A DNA stretch of 23,771 nucleotides from Collinsella aerofaciens (lineage in GTDB: Bacteria; Actinomycetota; Coriobacteriia; Coriobacteriales; Coriobacteriaceae): assembly GCF_028209395.1 (NCBI RefSeq), contig NZ_JAQLDQ010000028.1:1-23771 (forward strand), read 5' to 3'. The position numbers were made by a program, and so were the translations under genes. Position 1 is the first letter of the stretch. The number at the start of each line of letters is the position of its first letter. A model generated the notes under the pieces. That model worked only from the letters and a program-made list of their open reading frames with translations. It was not told the DNA's origin and searched no databases. Below, piece by piece: positions 7,362 to 16,890 of this stretch.

Positions 7362-7814
7362 ATGAGCATCAATCGAGTGAACATCACCGGTAACCTCACC
7401 CGCGATCCCGAGCTGCGCGCCACCGCCGGCGGAACCCAGGTTCTGTCCTTTGGCGTCGCCGTCAACGATCGTCGCCGTAACGCGCAGACTGGCGAGTGGG
7501 AGGACTATCCCAACTTTGTCGACTGCACTATGTTCGGCACCCGCGCCGAGGCCGTGAGCCGTTTCCTGGCAAAGGGAAACAAGGTCGCGATCGAGGGCAA
7601 GCTGCGCTACAGCTCTTGGGAGCGCGACGGCCAGCGCCGGAGCAAGCTTGAGGTCATCGTCGATGAGATCGAGTTTATGAGCTCCCGTGGTGGCCAGGGT
7701 GGCTACGATCAGGGTGGTTACGCCCCCGCAGCTCCCGCGCCCGCAGCACGTCCTGCCGCACCGGTGGCTACGCCGCCCGCGGTCGACGTCTACGATGAGG
7801 ACATCCCGTTCTAA
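7362..7814 (+). CDS. ssb: Single-stranded DNA-binding protein
   Basis: A 150-aa protein. The OB-fold at residues 1 to about 108 begins SINRVNITGNLTRDPELR and includes the FVDCTMFGTRAEAVSRFLAKG region. A Gly/Gln/Pro/Ala-rich flexible linker follows, ending in the acidic tip DEDIPF (145-150) that recruits partner proteins. It protects ssDNA during replication and repair as a tetramer. AGAGGAAG precedes the ATG. Its place between rpsF and rpsR is the conserved arrangement in many Gram-positive bacteria and ties expression to the S6:S18 leader. Confidence 0.97.
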   Translation: MSINRVNITGNLTRDPELRATAGGTQVLSFGVAVNDRRRNAQTGEWEDYPNFVDCTMFGTRAEAVSRFLAKGNKVAIEGKLRYSSWERDGQRRSKLEVIVDEIEFMSSRGGQGGYDQGGYAPAAPAPAARPAAPVATPPAVDVYDEDIPF

Positions 7815-7886
7815 GGGTTGTTCACCTATTTTTGAGTGAGAGGCGGCTTCGGTTCGCCGAAGTTGCCAAATGAAAGGTATTTTGAC

Positions 7887-8153
7887 ATGGCTAATGATTT
7901 TTCTGCACGTCAGCCGCGTCGTAAGTACTGCCAGTTCTGCAAGGAGAACACTGAGTTCATCGACTATAAGGACACTCAGCTTCTCCGTAAGTACATGACC
8001 GACCGTGGCAAGATCAAGCCCCGTCGCGTCACTGGCGCTTGCACGCAGCATCAGCATGACATCGCCAATGCCATCAAGCGCGCCCGCGAGATGGCACTCC
8101 TGCCGTACACCGTCCCCGTGGTTTCCTCTCGTGGCAACCGCGACCGCGGCTAA
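7887..8153 (+). CDS. rpsR: 30S ribosomal protein S18, zinc-binding type
   Basis: An 88-aa protein with the S18 signature ([25 protein letters not shown]). Cys15 and Cys18 (CQFC) with Cys52 and His55 (CTQH) form a likely zinc site, so this is the C+ type. ATG 7887 is chosen over the in-frame ATG at 7836 because GAAAGG precedes it and the resulting length is normal. Partner of S6 in the 30S platform and probably in autoregulation of the operon. Confidence 0.97.
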   Translation: MANDFSARQPRRKYCQFCKENTEFIDYKDTQLLRKYMTDRGKIKPRRVTGACTQHQHDIANAIKRAREMALLPYTVPVVSSRGNRDRG

Positions 8154-8168
8154 GAAGGGAGACGCATC

Positions 8169-8708
8169 ATGAAGGTTATTCTTCTCGATGAGATCAAGGG
8201 CAAGGGCGGCGAGGGTGACGTCGTAGAGGTCGCTCAGGGTTACGCTGAGAACTTCCTGTTCCCCAAGAAGCTCGCTGTTGCCGCCACCAAGGGCAACCTC
8301 AAGCAGCTTGACGAGCGTCGCAACAACATCGCCAAGCGCGAGGCCGTCCGTCTGGCTACCGCCAACGAGACCAAGGCTGCCTTCGAGGGCAAGACGGTCA
8401 CCGTTGACGTCAAGGTCGGCGACGAGGGCATCCTCTTTGGCTCCGTTACCGCCGCTATGATCGCTGACGCCATCAAGGCTCAGCTCGGTATGGACATCGA
8501 CCGCAAGCGCGTCGAGCTCGGTAAGCCCATCAAGGTTGCCGGTGCCCACACCGTTGCCATCTCGCTGTACCGCGAGATCAAGGCCGAGGTTGTCGTTCTC
8601 GTCGGCGTTACCGCCGAGGAGCTCGCTGCCGAGGCTGAGGTCGAGGAGGCCGCTGAGGTCGCCGAGGCCGAGACCGCCGAGGTCGAGACTGAGGCTGCTG
8701 CCGAGTAG
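8169..8708 (+). CDS. rplI: 50S ribosomal protein L9 with acidic C-terminal tail
   Basis: A 179-aa protein. The N-terminal domain has the L9 signature (VILLDEIKGKGGEGDVVEVAQGYAENFLFPKKLA), followed by the connecting helix and the C-terminal domain ending near residue 147. The protein then continues with about 30 residues that are nearly all Ala, Glu and Val, longer than the usual L9 of about 149 aa. L9 binds 23S rRNA near the L1 stalk. The ribosome binding site is AGAAGGGAG. Last gene before the operon terminator. Confidence 0.96.
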   Translation: MKVILLDEIKGKGGEGDVVEVAQGYAENFLFPKKLAVAATKGNLKQLDERRNNIAKREAVRLATANETKAAFEGKTVTVDVKVGDEGILFGSVTAAMIADAIKAQLGMDIDRKRVELGKPIKVAGAHTVAISLYREIKAEVVVLVGVTAEELAAEAEVEEAAEVAEAETAEVETEAAAE

Positions 8709-8741
8709 CATTTGCTGCAACGCAACAATCTTGTTCTAAGA

Positions 8742-8779
8742 AGGGCGCTCTGGGAAACCAGGGCGCCCTTTTGTTTTTT
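8742..8779 (+). terminator. Terminator of the rpsF-rplI operon
   Basis: A 12-bp stem (8742-8753 with 8758-8769, one G-T pair) with a GAAA tetraloop, followed by TTTTGTTTTTT. Strong textbook form; it separates dnaB from the ribosomal genes. Confidence 0.93.
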
Positions 8780-8932
8780 GCGCTGAGTGAGTTTCATGGT
8801 GAACGTTGCGTCGAAGTCCTATATACAGGACCGTTCATCCGTTTGGTTCGGTGATGATTGGCGGCGCGCGGCGCGTTTTGGGACCGTGGCTGATACTATG
8901 GATGCTCGCAAGCGATATGAATGAGGATGCTC

Positions 8933-10324
8933 ATGGCATATGACGATAGGGAGACCGGGCTGACGGTTGAGGACCGCGGCTCCAAGTTGGGTCTTCCCCA
9001 AAACCAAGATGCAGAGGCCAATGTACTGGCCGCTATGCTGCTATCGCCCGAGGTGGTCGAAGAGGCCCAGGTCGAGCTGCAGCCCGATGACTTCTACCGG
9101 CCCATTCATAAGACCATCTATACCGCGATGGTCGATATGTACAACAGCCGCATTCCCATCGACTCCATCTCGCTGATCGATTACCTGCGAAGCATCAACA
9201 AGCTTGATGCCGTGGGCGGCGAGGCCTACATTTTGGAGTTGATGGGTCAGACCCTGTCGCTCGTCAACTGGCAGCACCATGCCGCTATCGTTCGCCGCGA
9301 TTCGATGCTGCGTGAGCTGATCGGCGCCACCAACGAGATCAACGCGCTGGCCTATAACGCTCCCACCGATACCAAAGAGGTCGTGGAGCTGGCCGAGAGC
9401 AAGTTGCTCAAGGTCACGGCGCGCGAGGTCAAGTCGAGCTACAAGACGCTGACCGAGTTTATGGTCGAGGCCTATAACGAGGCCGAGGAAGTGTGCCAGG
9501 CAGGCGGCCAGGCTGCGGGCGTGCCCACGGGCTTCCCGTCGCTCGACCGCATGCTCATGGGTTTTCGCGAGGGCCAGCTCATCATCATCGGCGCCCGCCC
9601 TGCTGTGGGTAAGACGTCGTTCGCCCTGAATCTGGCGCTCAACGCTGCCGCTGCCGGTTATACCGTCGGCTTCTTCTCGCTGGAGATGTCGGGCAAGGAA
9701 ATTGCCCAGCGTCTGATTTGCGCCTACGCCATGATCTCGATCAGTGACTTCCGCATGGGCCGCATTAGCCCCGAGCAGTGGGCAAATATCAACGAGGCCA
9801 CGCAGACCTTGTCCAAGCTCGATATTCTGATTGACGATACGCCCGGCACCACAGTGACCGAGATTCGCGCCAAGAGCCGCCGCATGCTCCACAACAAGGA
9901 GAAAGCTATCATCATCCTGGACTACCTGCAGCTGGTGAGTCCTCCGCCGGGACGCCGCTCCGAGAGCCGTACCGTCGAGGTCTCCGAGATGTCGCGTGGT
10001 CTGAAGATCATGGCCAAGGAGCTCAAGATCCCGCTCATCGCGCTGTCGCAGCTCTCGCGTCAGGTCGAATCCCGTACCGGCAAGCGCCCGCAGCTTTCCG
10101 ACCTTCGTGAATCGGGCTCCATCGAGCAGGACGCCGATATCGTTATGTTCTTGGACCGCTCCGCCGACGAGGCCGAAGCCTCGCGCGACGATCGACCCGA
10201 CGAGGGCGTTACGCGTATCGTCGTGGCCAAGAACCGTTCGGGCCCGATCGGCGACGTCGACCTGATGTTCCTGCCGGCATCCACGAAGTTCTATGAGCTT
10301 GATGGGGCACATGCCGAGGAGTAG
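8933..10324 (+). CDS. dnaB: Replicative DNA helicase DnaB
   Basis: A 463-aa protein, normal length for the family. The N-terminal helical domain (about 25-125) begins LPQNQDAEANVLAAMLLSPE; the RecA-like C-terminal domain carries Walker A GARPAVGKTS with Lys227, the FFSLEMSGKE motif, Walker B IIILDYLQL, and RQVESRTGKRPQLSDLRESG. It is the hexameric ring helicase unwinding DNA ahead of the replisome, loaded by DnaA with a helicase loader. No intein interrupts it. ATG 8933 is preceded by GAGG with 6-nt spacing; an ATG at 8921 is in frame but lacks such a site. Placed next to rplI as in many bacteria, with its own transcription unit after the terminator at 8742. Confidence 0.97.
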   Translation: MAYDDRETGLTVEDRGSKLGLPQNQDAEANVLAAMLLSPEVVEEAQVELQPDDFYRPIHKTIYTAMVDMYNSRIPIDSISLIDYLRSINKLDAVGGEAYILELMGQTLSLVNWQHHAAIVRRDSMLRELIGATNEINALAYNAPTDTKEVVELAESKLLKVTAREVKSSYKTLTEFMVEAYNEAEEVCQAGGQAAGVPTGFPSLDRMLMGFREGQLIIIGARPAVGKTSFALNLALNAAAAGYTVGFFSLEMSGKEIAQRLICAYAMISISDFRMGRISPEQWANINEATQTLSKLDILIDDTPGTTVTEIRAKSRRMLHNKEKAIIILDYLQLVSPPPGRRSESRTVEVSEMSRGLKIMAKELKIPLIALSQLSRQVESRTGKRPQLSDLRESGSIEQDADIVMFLDRSADEAEASRDDRPDEGVTRIVVAKNRSGPIGDVDLMFLPASTKFYELDGAHAEE

Positions 10325-10345
10325 GACAGGCACCCGTTGCACGGG

Positions 10346-10351
10346 TATACT
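10346..10351 (+). promoter_or_regulatory. Possible -10 box of purA
   Basis: TATACT sits 67 nt upstream of purA, between dnaB and purA. A good -35 is not evident; the best partner is GACAGG at a short 15-nt spacing. Confidence 0.3.
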
Positions 10352-10408
10352 GGGAATGTTTTGTGCTTCTGCGTGCCGGCGTGGCACGTAGACAGTCCAT
10401 GAATGTAA

Positions 10409-11704
<1,296 letters not shown>

Positions 11705-11726
11705 TCGGGACTATTTGGTTATTGCG

Positions 11727-11768
11727 ATATACCCCTTTGCAGCCCGGACGGGCGGCCGAGGGGTATAT
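11727..11768. terminator. Hairpin between purA and purD
   Basis: ATATACCCCT (11727-11736) pairs perfectly over 10 bp with AGGGGTATAT (11759-11768), and an inner GCCCG/CGGGC stem can form in the loop. The tail is only TTTGC, so it may be a weak terminator, an attenuator or an mRNA-processing hairpin. Confidence 0.45.
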
Positions 11769-11822
11769 TTGCTTGCAAAGGGCTCGCGCGGAGCGGGCCG
11801 TTCATCCATAGAGGAGGCACCC

Positions 11823-13127
11823 TTGAAGGCGGACACTCAAACCATCGACATCCTGTTGTTGGGCAGCGGCGGCCGTGAGCATGCTTTGGCAGCTAAGCTC
11901 GCAGCATCACCGCGCGCCGGCAAGCTCTACATCGCGCCGGGTAACGGCGGCACCGCGAGCTGCGGCGAGAACGTTGTTCTCGACGACTGCGATCCTGCGG
12001 CCGTGGCGGCGTTTGCGCAGAGCCACGGATGCGGACTCGTGGTAATTGGCCCCGAGGCTCCGCTCGTGGCGGGCGTGGCCGACGCCGTGCGCGCGGCGGG
12101 TATTCCCTGCTTTGGCCCGGGTGCCGAGGGCGCCCAGATGGAGGGCTCCAAGCTGTTCTCCAAGCAGCTCATGGAGCGTGCGGGCATTCCGACGGCAGCC
12201 TATGGTTCGTTTACCGACGAGGCTTCGGCTCTCGCCTACGTGCGCGAGCAGGGCGCCCCGCTGGTCGTGAAGGCCGACGGCCTTGCCGCGGGCAAGGGCG
12301 TTATCGTGGCGACCGAACTTGAGCAGGCCGAGGAGGCCGTGCGCGAGTGCTTTGGCGGCACCTTTGGCGATGCCGGCAATACCGTGGTCATCGAGGAGAT
12401 GCTCGTTGGTCCCGAGTGCTCGCTGCTGGCCTTTACCGACGGCAAGACCGTGCGCCCCATGGCCACCTCGCAGGACCACAAGCGTGCACTCGAGGGCGAC
12501 AAGGGCCCCAACACCGGTGGCATGGGCGTCTACAGCCCGGTGCCCATCGTGACCGATGAGGAGCACGCCACCATGGTGAAGGTCATGGAGCAGACCGTGG
12601 CCGAGCTCGCTGCCGAGGGTATCGACTACCGCGGCTGCCTGTACGGCGGCTTTATGCTCACGCCTGCCGGCCCCAAGGTGCTGGAGTTCAATGCCCGCTT
12701 TGGCGACCCCGAGACGCAGGTCGTTCTGCCGCGCCTTAAGAACGACCTGGTCGAGGTCATGCTCGCCTGCGCCAACTGCGAGCTCGATCAGATTGAACTC
12801 GACTGGCGCGACGAGTGGGCCGTGGCCGTTGTCCTGACGAGCGCGGGTTATCCCGGCAGCTACGAGAAAGGCAAGGTCATTACCGGTATCGCCGATGCCG
12901 AGGCCATGGAGAACGTGACCGTGTACCACGCGGGCACTGCCGTGGTGGACGGCCAGCTCGTGACCAATGGTGGCCGCGTGCTTGCCGTGACCGCGCTGGG
13001 CGATACGTTTGAGAACGCCCGCAACCTTGCCTACGAGGCCTGCGAGAAGATTGATTTTGAGGGCAAGACCCTGCGTCACGACATCGGCCTGCGCGCGCTG
13101 CGCGGCCGCGACGCCTGGGATGCCTAA
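11823..13127 (+). CDS. purD: Phosphoribosylamine--glycine ligase (GAR synthetase)
   Basis: A 434-aa ATP-grasp ligase, normal length. The N-terminal motif GSGGREHAL starts at residue 14; the ATP-binding [13 protein letters not shown], the signature [21 protein letters not shown] and the metal-binding [18 protein letters not shown] follow in order. It joins glycine to phosphoribosylamine in step two of purine synthesis, in the cytosol. The start is a TTG at 11823 with AGGAGG 5 nt upstream; the frame is open further upstream, but those residues are not family sequence. A NUDIX gene follows after 21 nt and is probably in the same operon. Confidence 0.96.
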   Translation: MKADTQTIDILLLGSGGREHALAAKLAASPRAGKLYIAPGNGGTASCGENVVLDDCDPAAVAAFAQSHGCGLVVIGPEAPLVAGVADAVRAAGIPCFGPGAEGAQMEGSKLFSKQLMERAGIPTAAYGSFTDEASALAYVREQGAPLVVKADGLAAGKGVIVATELEQAEEAVRECFGGTFGDAGNTVVIEEMLVGPECSLLAFTDGKTVRPMATSQDHKRALEGDKGPNTGGMGVYSPVPIVTDEEHATMVKVMEQTVAELAAEGIDYRGCLYGGFMLTPAGPKVLEFNARFGDPETQVVLPRLKNDLVEVMLACANCELDQIELDWRDEWAVAVVLTSAGYPGSYEKGKVITGIADAEAMENVTVYHAGTAVVDGQLVTNGGRVLAVTALGDTFENARNLAYEACEKIDFEGKTLRHDIGLRALRGRDAWDA

Positions 13128-13148
13128 AATCCGAGAGGAATGAGACGG

Positions 13149-13844
13149 ATGGACGAGAAGAACGAAGAGCTCGTGGACGCGCAGATCGTCGAAGAGGACA
13201 GCCGCGTGTATGGGCACGCCGAGGGCGAGCCTGGTGGCGAGGTCGCTGACGAGCCGGCGCTGGTGCTGGGCGATGACGACCCGCACGATGCCGAGCTGCA
13301 CGAGAAGATTCTTTCGGAGGAGTGCGCCTGGAAGGGCAAGATTCTCGACGTCCACCGTCTTGAGGTTGAGCTGCCCAACGGTCGCCGCAGCGCCCGCGAT
13401 ATCGTTCGCCATCCGGGTGCGGCGGCTGTTGTGGCACTGACCGAGAGCGGCAAGATCGTACTGGTGCGTCAGTACCGCACCGCCATCGACCGCGTGACGG
13501 TCGAGATTCCCGCCGGCAAGCTCGATCCAGGCGAGGACCCGCTCGATTGCGCCAAGCGCGAGCTGCATGAGGAGACGGGCTTTAGGGCTGGTCGCATTCG
13601 CTTTTTGACGTCGATTGTCACGTCCTGTGGTTTTTGCGATGAGATTATCCACATCTACTTGGCTACCAAGCTCGAGTTTGATGCGCCCAACCCCGATGAT
13701 GACGAGTTTGTCAACGTGGACCTGGTGCCGCTGCATGAGCTGATCGACGCCGTACTCGACGGCAAGATCGAAGACGCCAAGACCGTCGTGGGCGCCTTGG
13801 CCTGCGACAGCATCGCACACCGCCTTGGGGGCACGGAGCTTTAA
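13149..13844 (+). CDS. NUDIX hydrolase, ADP-ribose pyrophosphatase type
   Basis: A 231-aa protein with a complete NUDIX box at residues 123-145: G, five residues, E, seven residues, REL, x, EE, x, GF. The preceding VRQYRTAIDRVTVEIPAG segment is typical of the ADP-ribose pyrophosphatase branch, which hydrolyses ADP-ribose to AMP and ribose 5-phosphate; the exact substrate is inference. The first 55 or so residues are a strongly acidic, low-complexity extension not typical of the family. ATG 13149 is preferred to ATG 13140 because the GAGAGGA ribosome binding site would be only about one base from the earlier start. It closely follows purD, so it may help recycle phosphoribosyl compounds. Confidence 0.88.
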   Translation: MDEKNEELVDAQIVEEDSRVYGHAEGEPGGEVADEPALVLGDDDPHDAELHEKILSEECAWKGKILDVHRLEVELPNGRRSARDIVRHPGAAAVVALTESGKIVLVRQYRTAIDRVTVEIPAGKLDPGEDPLDCAKRELHEETGFRAGRIRFLTSIVTSCGFCDEIIHIYLATKLEFDAPNPDDDEFVNVDLVPLHELIDAVLDGKIEDAKTVVGALACDSIAHRLGGTEL

Positions 13845-13856
13845 CGAGTGGGGATA

Positions 13857-13895
13857 GCCCTGGGACAAGTACTACTGATTGCTTTGTCCCAGGGC
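13857..13895 (+). terminator. Hairpin after the NUDIX gene
   Basis: GCCCTGGGACAA (13857-13868) pairs perfectly over 12 bp with 13884-13895 around a 15-nt loop. No U-tract follows (CTTACG), so termination may be partial. Confidence 0.5.
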
Positions 13896-13926
13896 CTTAC
13901 GTTGCTGATATTTCTTTGAGGATCAC

Positions 13927-15699
13927 ATGCTGAAGAGGTTTCTTTCGTATTACGAGCCCCAGATGGGGCTTTTTGTTGCTGATACTGTTTGTGCTCTGGT
14001 GCTTGCCGCCATTGACCTTGCTTTTCCTATTATTCTGCGTAATTTGACCGGTGGGCTATTTACTCAGGGTCAGGCTGCCATTATGCAGGCGCTCGGCATG
14101 ATCGCGGTGGGCTTGGTGCTGATGTATGCCGTCCGCTGCGCCTGCCGCTACTTTGTGAGCTATTGGGGCCACGTGATGGGCGCGCGCATGGAGTCCAAAA
14201 TGCGCGAGGACCTGTTCGACCAGTATGAGCGCTTTAGCTTTGCGTACTTCGACCGCAACAGCTCGGGTGACATGATGAGCCGCGTGGTCAACGACCTGTT
14301 CGATATCTGCGAGGCGGCGCATCACGTACCCGAGTGGATCATCATCTGCGGTATCGAGATTATCGGCTCGTTTGTGATCCTCTTTACCATCGCTCCGGTG
14401 CTGGCGCTTGCCATGGCCGTGGTGACGGCGGCGTTTGCGGTCGTCATGTTTTGGCAGAACATGCGCATGCGCGAGGTCTTTAGCGACAACCGCAAGAAGA
14501 TCAGCGGCATTAATGCACAGCTGCAGGATTCTCTGGCGGGCATGCGCGTGGTCAAGAGCTTTGCCAACGAGGAGACCGAGCGTGCCAAGTTCCGTGCCTC
14601 TAACGACCGCTACCTTTTGTCCAAGGAGAACATGTATCACGCCATGGGCGTCTATACCGCGACGTATGGCCTGCTCTCGGGTGTGCTCTATGTGATCGTG
14701 GTGCTGCTGGGCGGCTGGCTGGTCGCCCAGGGACAGCTGCAGGCGGTCGATATGGCGACCTTTGCACTCTATATTTCGCTGTTCTGCACGCCGCTCGAGA
14801 CGCTCGTCAATTCGGCCGAAACGTATCAGAAGGCCATCGCCGGCTTTAAGCGTATGGACGAGGTGCTCTCGACCGCGCCGGATATCCAGGACAAGCCGGG
14901 CGCTACGGATCTGCAGGTGACTGCCGGCGCCGTGGAGTATCACGACGTGTGCTTTAACTACGAGGATGTCGAGCTGGGCGAGGGCTATGCCGACGAGCGT
15001 CCCGTTATCGACCATATGGACCTGTCCATCAAGCCCGGGCAGACCATCGCTTTGGTTGGCCCTTCGGGCGGCGGCAAGTCCACGACCTGTTCGCTGCTGC
15101 CGCGCTTTTATGACGTGGCTACCGGATCCATTAGCATCGACGGTCAGGACGTGCGCGATGTGACGCAGCAGAGCCTGCGCCGCGCCATCGGCCTGGTGCA
15201 GCAGGATGTCTATCTGTTTGACGGTACGATTGGCGAGAACATCGCCTACGGCAAGCCGGGCGCTACGGCGGAAGAGATCGCCGAGGCGGCCCGCCGCGCC
15301 AATATCGATACCTTTATCGAATCGCTTCCGCAGGGCTACGACACCGTGGTGGGCGAGCGCGGCAGCCGTCTTTCGGGCGGACAGAAGCAGCGCGTTGCCA
15401 TCGCGCGCGTGTTTCTCAAGAACCCCAAGATCCTGATTTTGGACGAGGCGACGAGTGCTTTGGATAACGAGAGCGAGGAGGCGGTGCAGGAGTCACTCGA
15501 AGAGCTGGCACGCGGCCGCACCACGATTATTATCGCCCACCGTCTTTCGACCATTAAGCATGCCGATGAGATTGCGACCGTTGAGCATGGTCGCGTTGTG
15601 GAGCGTGGCACGCACGAGGAGCTTCTCGCCCGTGGCGGCACCTATGCCCGTTACTATCGAATGCAGTTCGAAGGTGCGCGTGCGCACGAGCTCGACTGA
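13927..15699 (+). CDS. ABC exporter, fused permease and ATPase half-transporter
   Basis: A 590-aa protein. An N-terminal six-helix exporter domain (about 15-310) is followed by an ATPase domain: Walker A GPSGGGKST (378-386), signature LSGGQ (482-486), Walker B ILILDEATSALD (502-513) and the switch His538 in AHRLST. All catalytic residues are present, so a homodimer should be active. MsbA/LmrA-type proteins of this kind export lipids, peptides or drugs; the substrate cannot be read from sequence. TGAGGA precedes ATG 13927. A one-helix membrane protein follows after 19 nt and is probably co-transcribed. Codons 10-17 contain a short GC hairpin followed by T residues. Confidence 0.93.
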   Translation: MLKRFLSYYEPQMGLFVADTVCALVLAAIDLAFPIILRNLTGGLFTQGQAAIMQALGMIAVGLVLMYAVRCACRYFVSYWGHVMGARMESKMREDLFDQYERFSFAYFDRNSSGDMMSRVVNDLFDICEAAHHVPEWIIICGIEIIGSFVILFTIAPVLALAMAVVTAAFAVVMFWQNMRMREVFSDNRKKISGINAQLQDSLAGMRVVKSFANEETERAKFRASNDRYLLSKENMYHAMGVYTATYGLLSGVLYVIVVLLGGWLVAQGQLQAVDMATFALYISLFCTPLETLVNSAETYQKAIAGFKRMDEVLSTAPDIQDKPGATDLQVTAGAVEYHDVCFNYEDVELGEGYADERPVIDHMDLSIKPGQTIALVGPSGGGKSTTCSLLPRFYDVATGSISIDGQDVRDVTQQSLRRAIGLVQQDVYLFDGTIGENIAYGKPGATAEEIAEAARRANIDTFIESLPQGYDTVVGERGSRLSGGQKQRVAIARVFLKNPKILILDEATSALDNESEEAVQESLEELARGRTTIIIAHRLSTIKHADEIATVEHGRVVERGTHEELLARGGTYARYYRMQFEGARAHELD

Positions 15700-15718
15700 T
15701 TGATATGACAGGAAGTTT

Positions 15719-16684
15719 ATGGCTGACAAGAACCCTTTGACTCCGGAAGAAGTGACGGAGTTATTCTCCGAAATCGATGCATCCGGCGTCTTGGATCCCA
15801 CGCTCGCCAAAAAGCGTACCGAGCGCATGCGTGAGAAGGAGGCTGCGGCCAAGCGCGGTGACAAAGCGGCGCTAGCGCAGCTGCGCAGCGAGGACCGCGC
15901 GAGCCAGGCAAAACATATCGACCCGCTGTCCGAGGACGATCCTTCGGGCTCGCAGGTGAGCCATACCATTACGAAGACCGCGATGGCCGTGGTCATCGGT
16001 ATTTTGGTGCTGATCGTGGGCATGCAGATTGGCTACGGCGTGATGCGTCGTCTGAACACCGCCAACCTGTCCGAGAGCGTTTCGGTCGATACCGTTTCGA
16101 CCGCGCTCAAGGGTGGACTTGAATGGGGCAACGGCTTTACGCAGTTCCCGCTCGACTTCACCGTCGATGAAGCCGATGAACGCACGGGCACGGTCGAGGT
16201 GACGGTGTTGGACACATCGTCCGCCAACGAGCTCGAGCTGCTGTCCAACGGGCAGATTCAGGCCGCGGCGCTTGCGACCAACGCGTTGCTCAACGATAAG
16301 ATCGACCGCGTGGTGTATAACGTTCACGCCTATATCGACGAGGATAGCAACATTCAGCACGATTCCTTCTTTGGCATGTTCCCCGCGCGGGGCCACCAGA
16401 GCGCCATTTTGACGTTCGTGTGGACCAAGAGCTCATCCAACGCCACGAGTATCGACTGGAAGATGCGCATCGTGAGTATGGATGACACCATCGCCGAACG
16501 CATTCAGAAGCAGGTGAACTCGGTGTCGTCGTTGATTGAGGACCCGGTGGTTAGCCAGACCAAGATTGACGAGGAAAAGGCCGAACGTGACCTGGAGCAT
16601 CGTCTGCATGGCCGCGAGATTTTCCGCGGCGGCAAGCCCGATCGCACACCGTCCGAACTGCTGGAGCAGGACAAGAAAAAATAA
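15719..16684 (+). CDS. Single-pass membrane protein, function unknown
   Basis: A 321-aa protein that I do not recognise. The first 85 or so residues are charged and probably cytosolic, starting MADKNPLTPEEVTELFSEID. One hydrophobic helix (about 86-107, AMAVVIGILVLIVGMQIGYG) follows, then about 210 residues likely outside the membrane with alternating hydrophobic strands (GTVEVTVLDTSS, DRVVYNVHAYID, SAILTFVWTK) and a basic, charged C-terminus ending DKKK. AGGAAG precedes ATG 15719. Its 19-nt gap from the ABC exporter and shared terminator suggest a joint role, perhaps as an extracytoplasmic accessory, which is inference only. Confidence 0.75.
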   Translation: MADKNPLTPEEVTELFSEIDASGVLDPTLAKKRTERMREKEAAAKRGDKAALAQLRSEDRASQAKHIDPLSEDDPSGSQVSHTITKTAMAVVIGILVLIVGMQIGYGVMRRLNTANLSESVSVDTVSTALKGGLEWGNGFTQFPLDFTVDEADERTGTVEVTVLDTSSANELELLSNGQIQAAALATNALLNDKIDRVVYNVHAYIDEDSNIQHDSFFGMFPARGHQSAILTFVWTKSSSNATSIDWKMRIVSMDDTIAERIQKQVNSVSSLIEDPVVSQTKIDEEKAERDLEHRLHGREIFRGGKPDRTPSELLEQDKKK

Positions 16685-16690
16685 GACGCC

Positions 16691-16732
16691 ATCATCCCGC
16701 GTGAGCCACAAGCCCCGCGGGATGATTTTTTT
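16691..16732 (+). terminator. Terminator of the ABC exporter operon
   Basis: An 11-bp perfect stem (16691-16701 with 16716-16726), a 14-nt loop and a run of T residues. It ends the unit starting at 13927. Confidence 0.9.
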
Positions 16733-16751
16733 GGGACGGGGATTAAAAAAC

Positions 16752-16879
16752 ATTATGCATAGAAAGTCATAATTATCATTTCGTAAACATTTCGATGAAA
16801 TTAACGCCATGAGGCATGCTTGCGGTTACAATACCGCGAGGCCTAACTACACACCTTTAAGCCGGTCCTGTGAGACCGG
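16752..16879 (+). promoter_or_regulatory. carA upstream region: operator-like repeat and leader hairpin
   Basis: An AT-rich stretch carries ATTATG (16752-16757) and CATAAT (16768-16773), a perfect 6-bp inverted repeat with a 10-nt spacer, loosely reminiscent of arginine-repressor boxes. TACAAT (16827-16832) may be a -10 box. Just before the ribosome binding site CCGGTC (16862-16867) pairs with GACCGG (16874-16879). None of these is proven. Confidence 0.35.
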
Positions 16880-16890
16880 GAAGGAGAATT

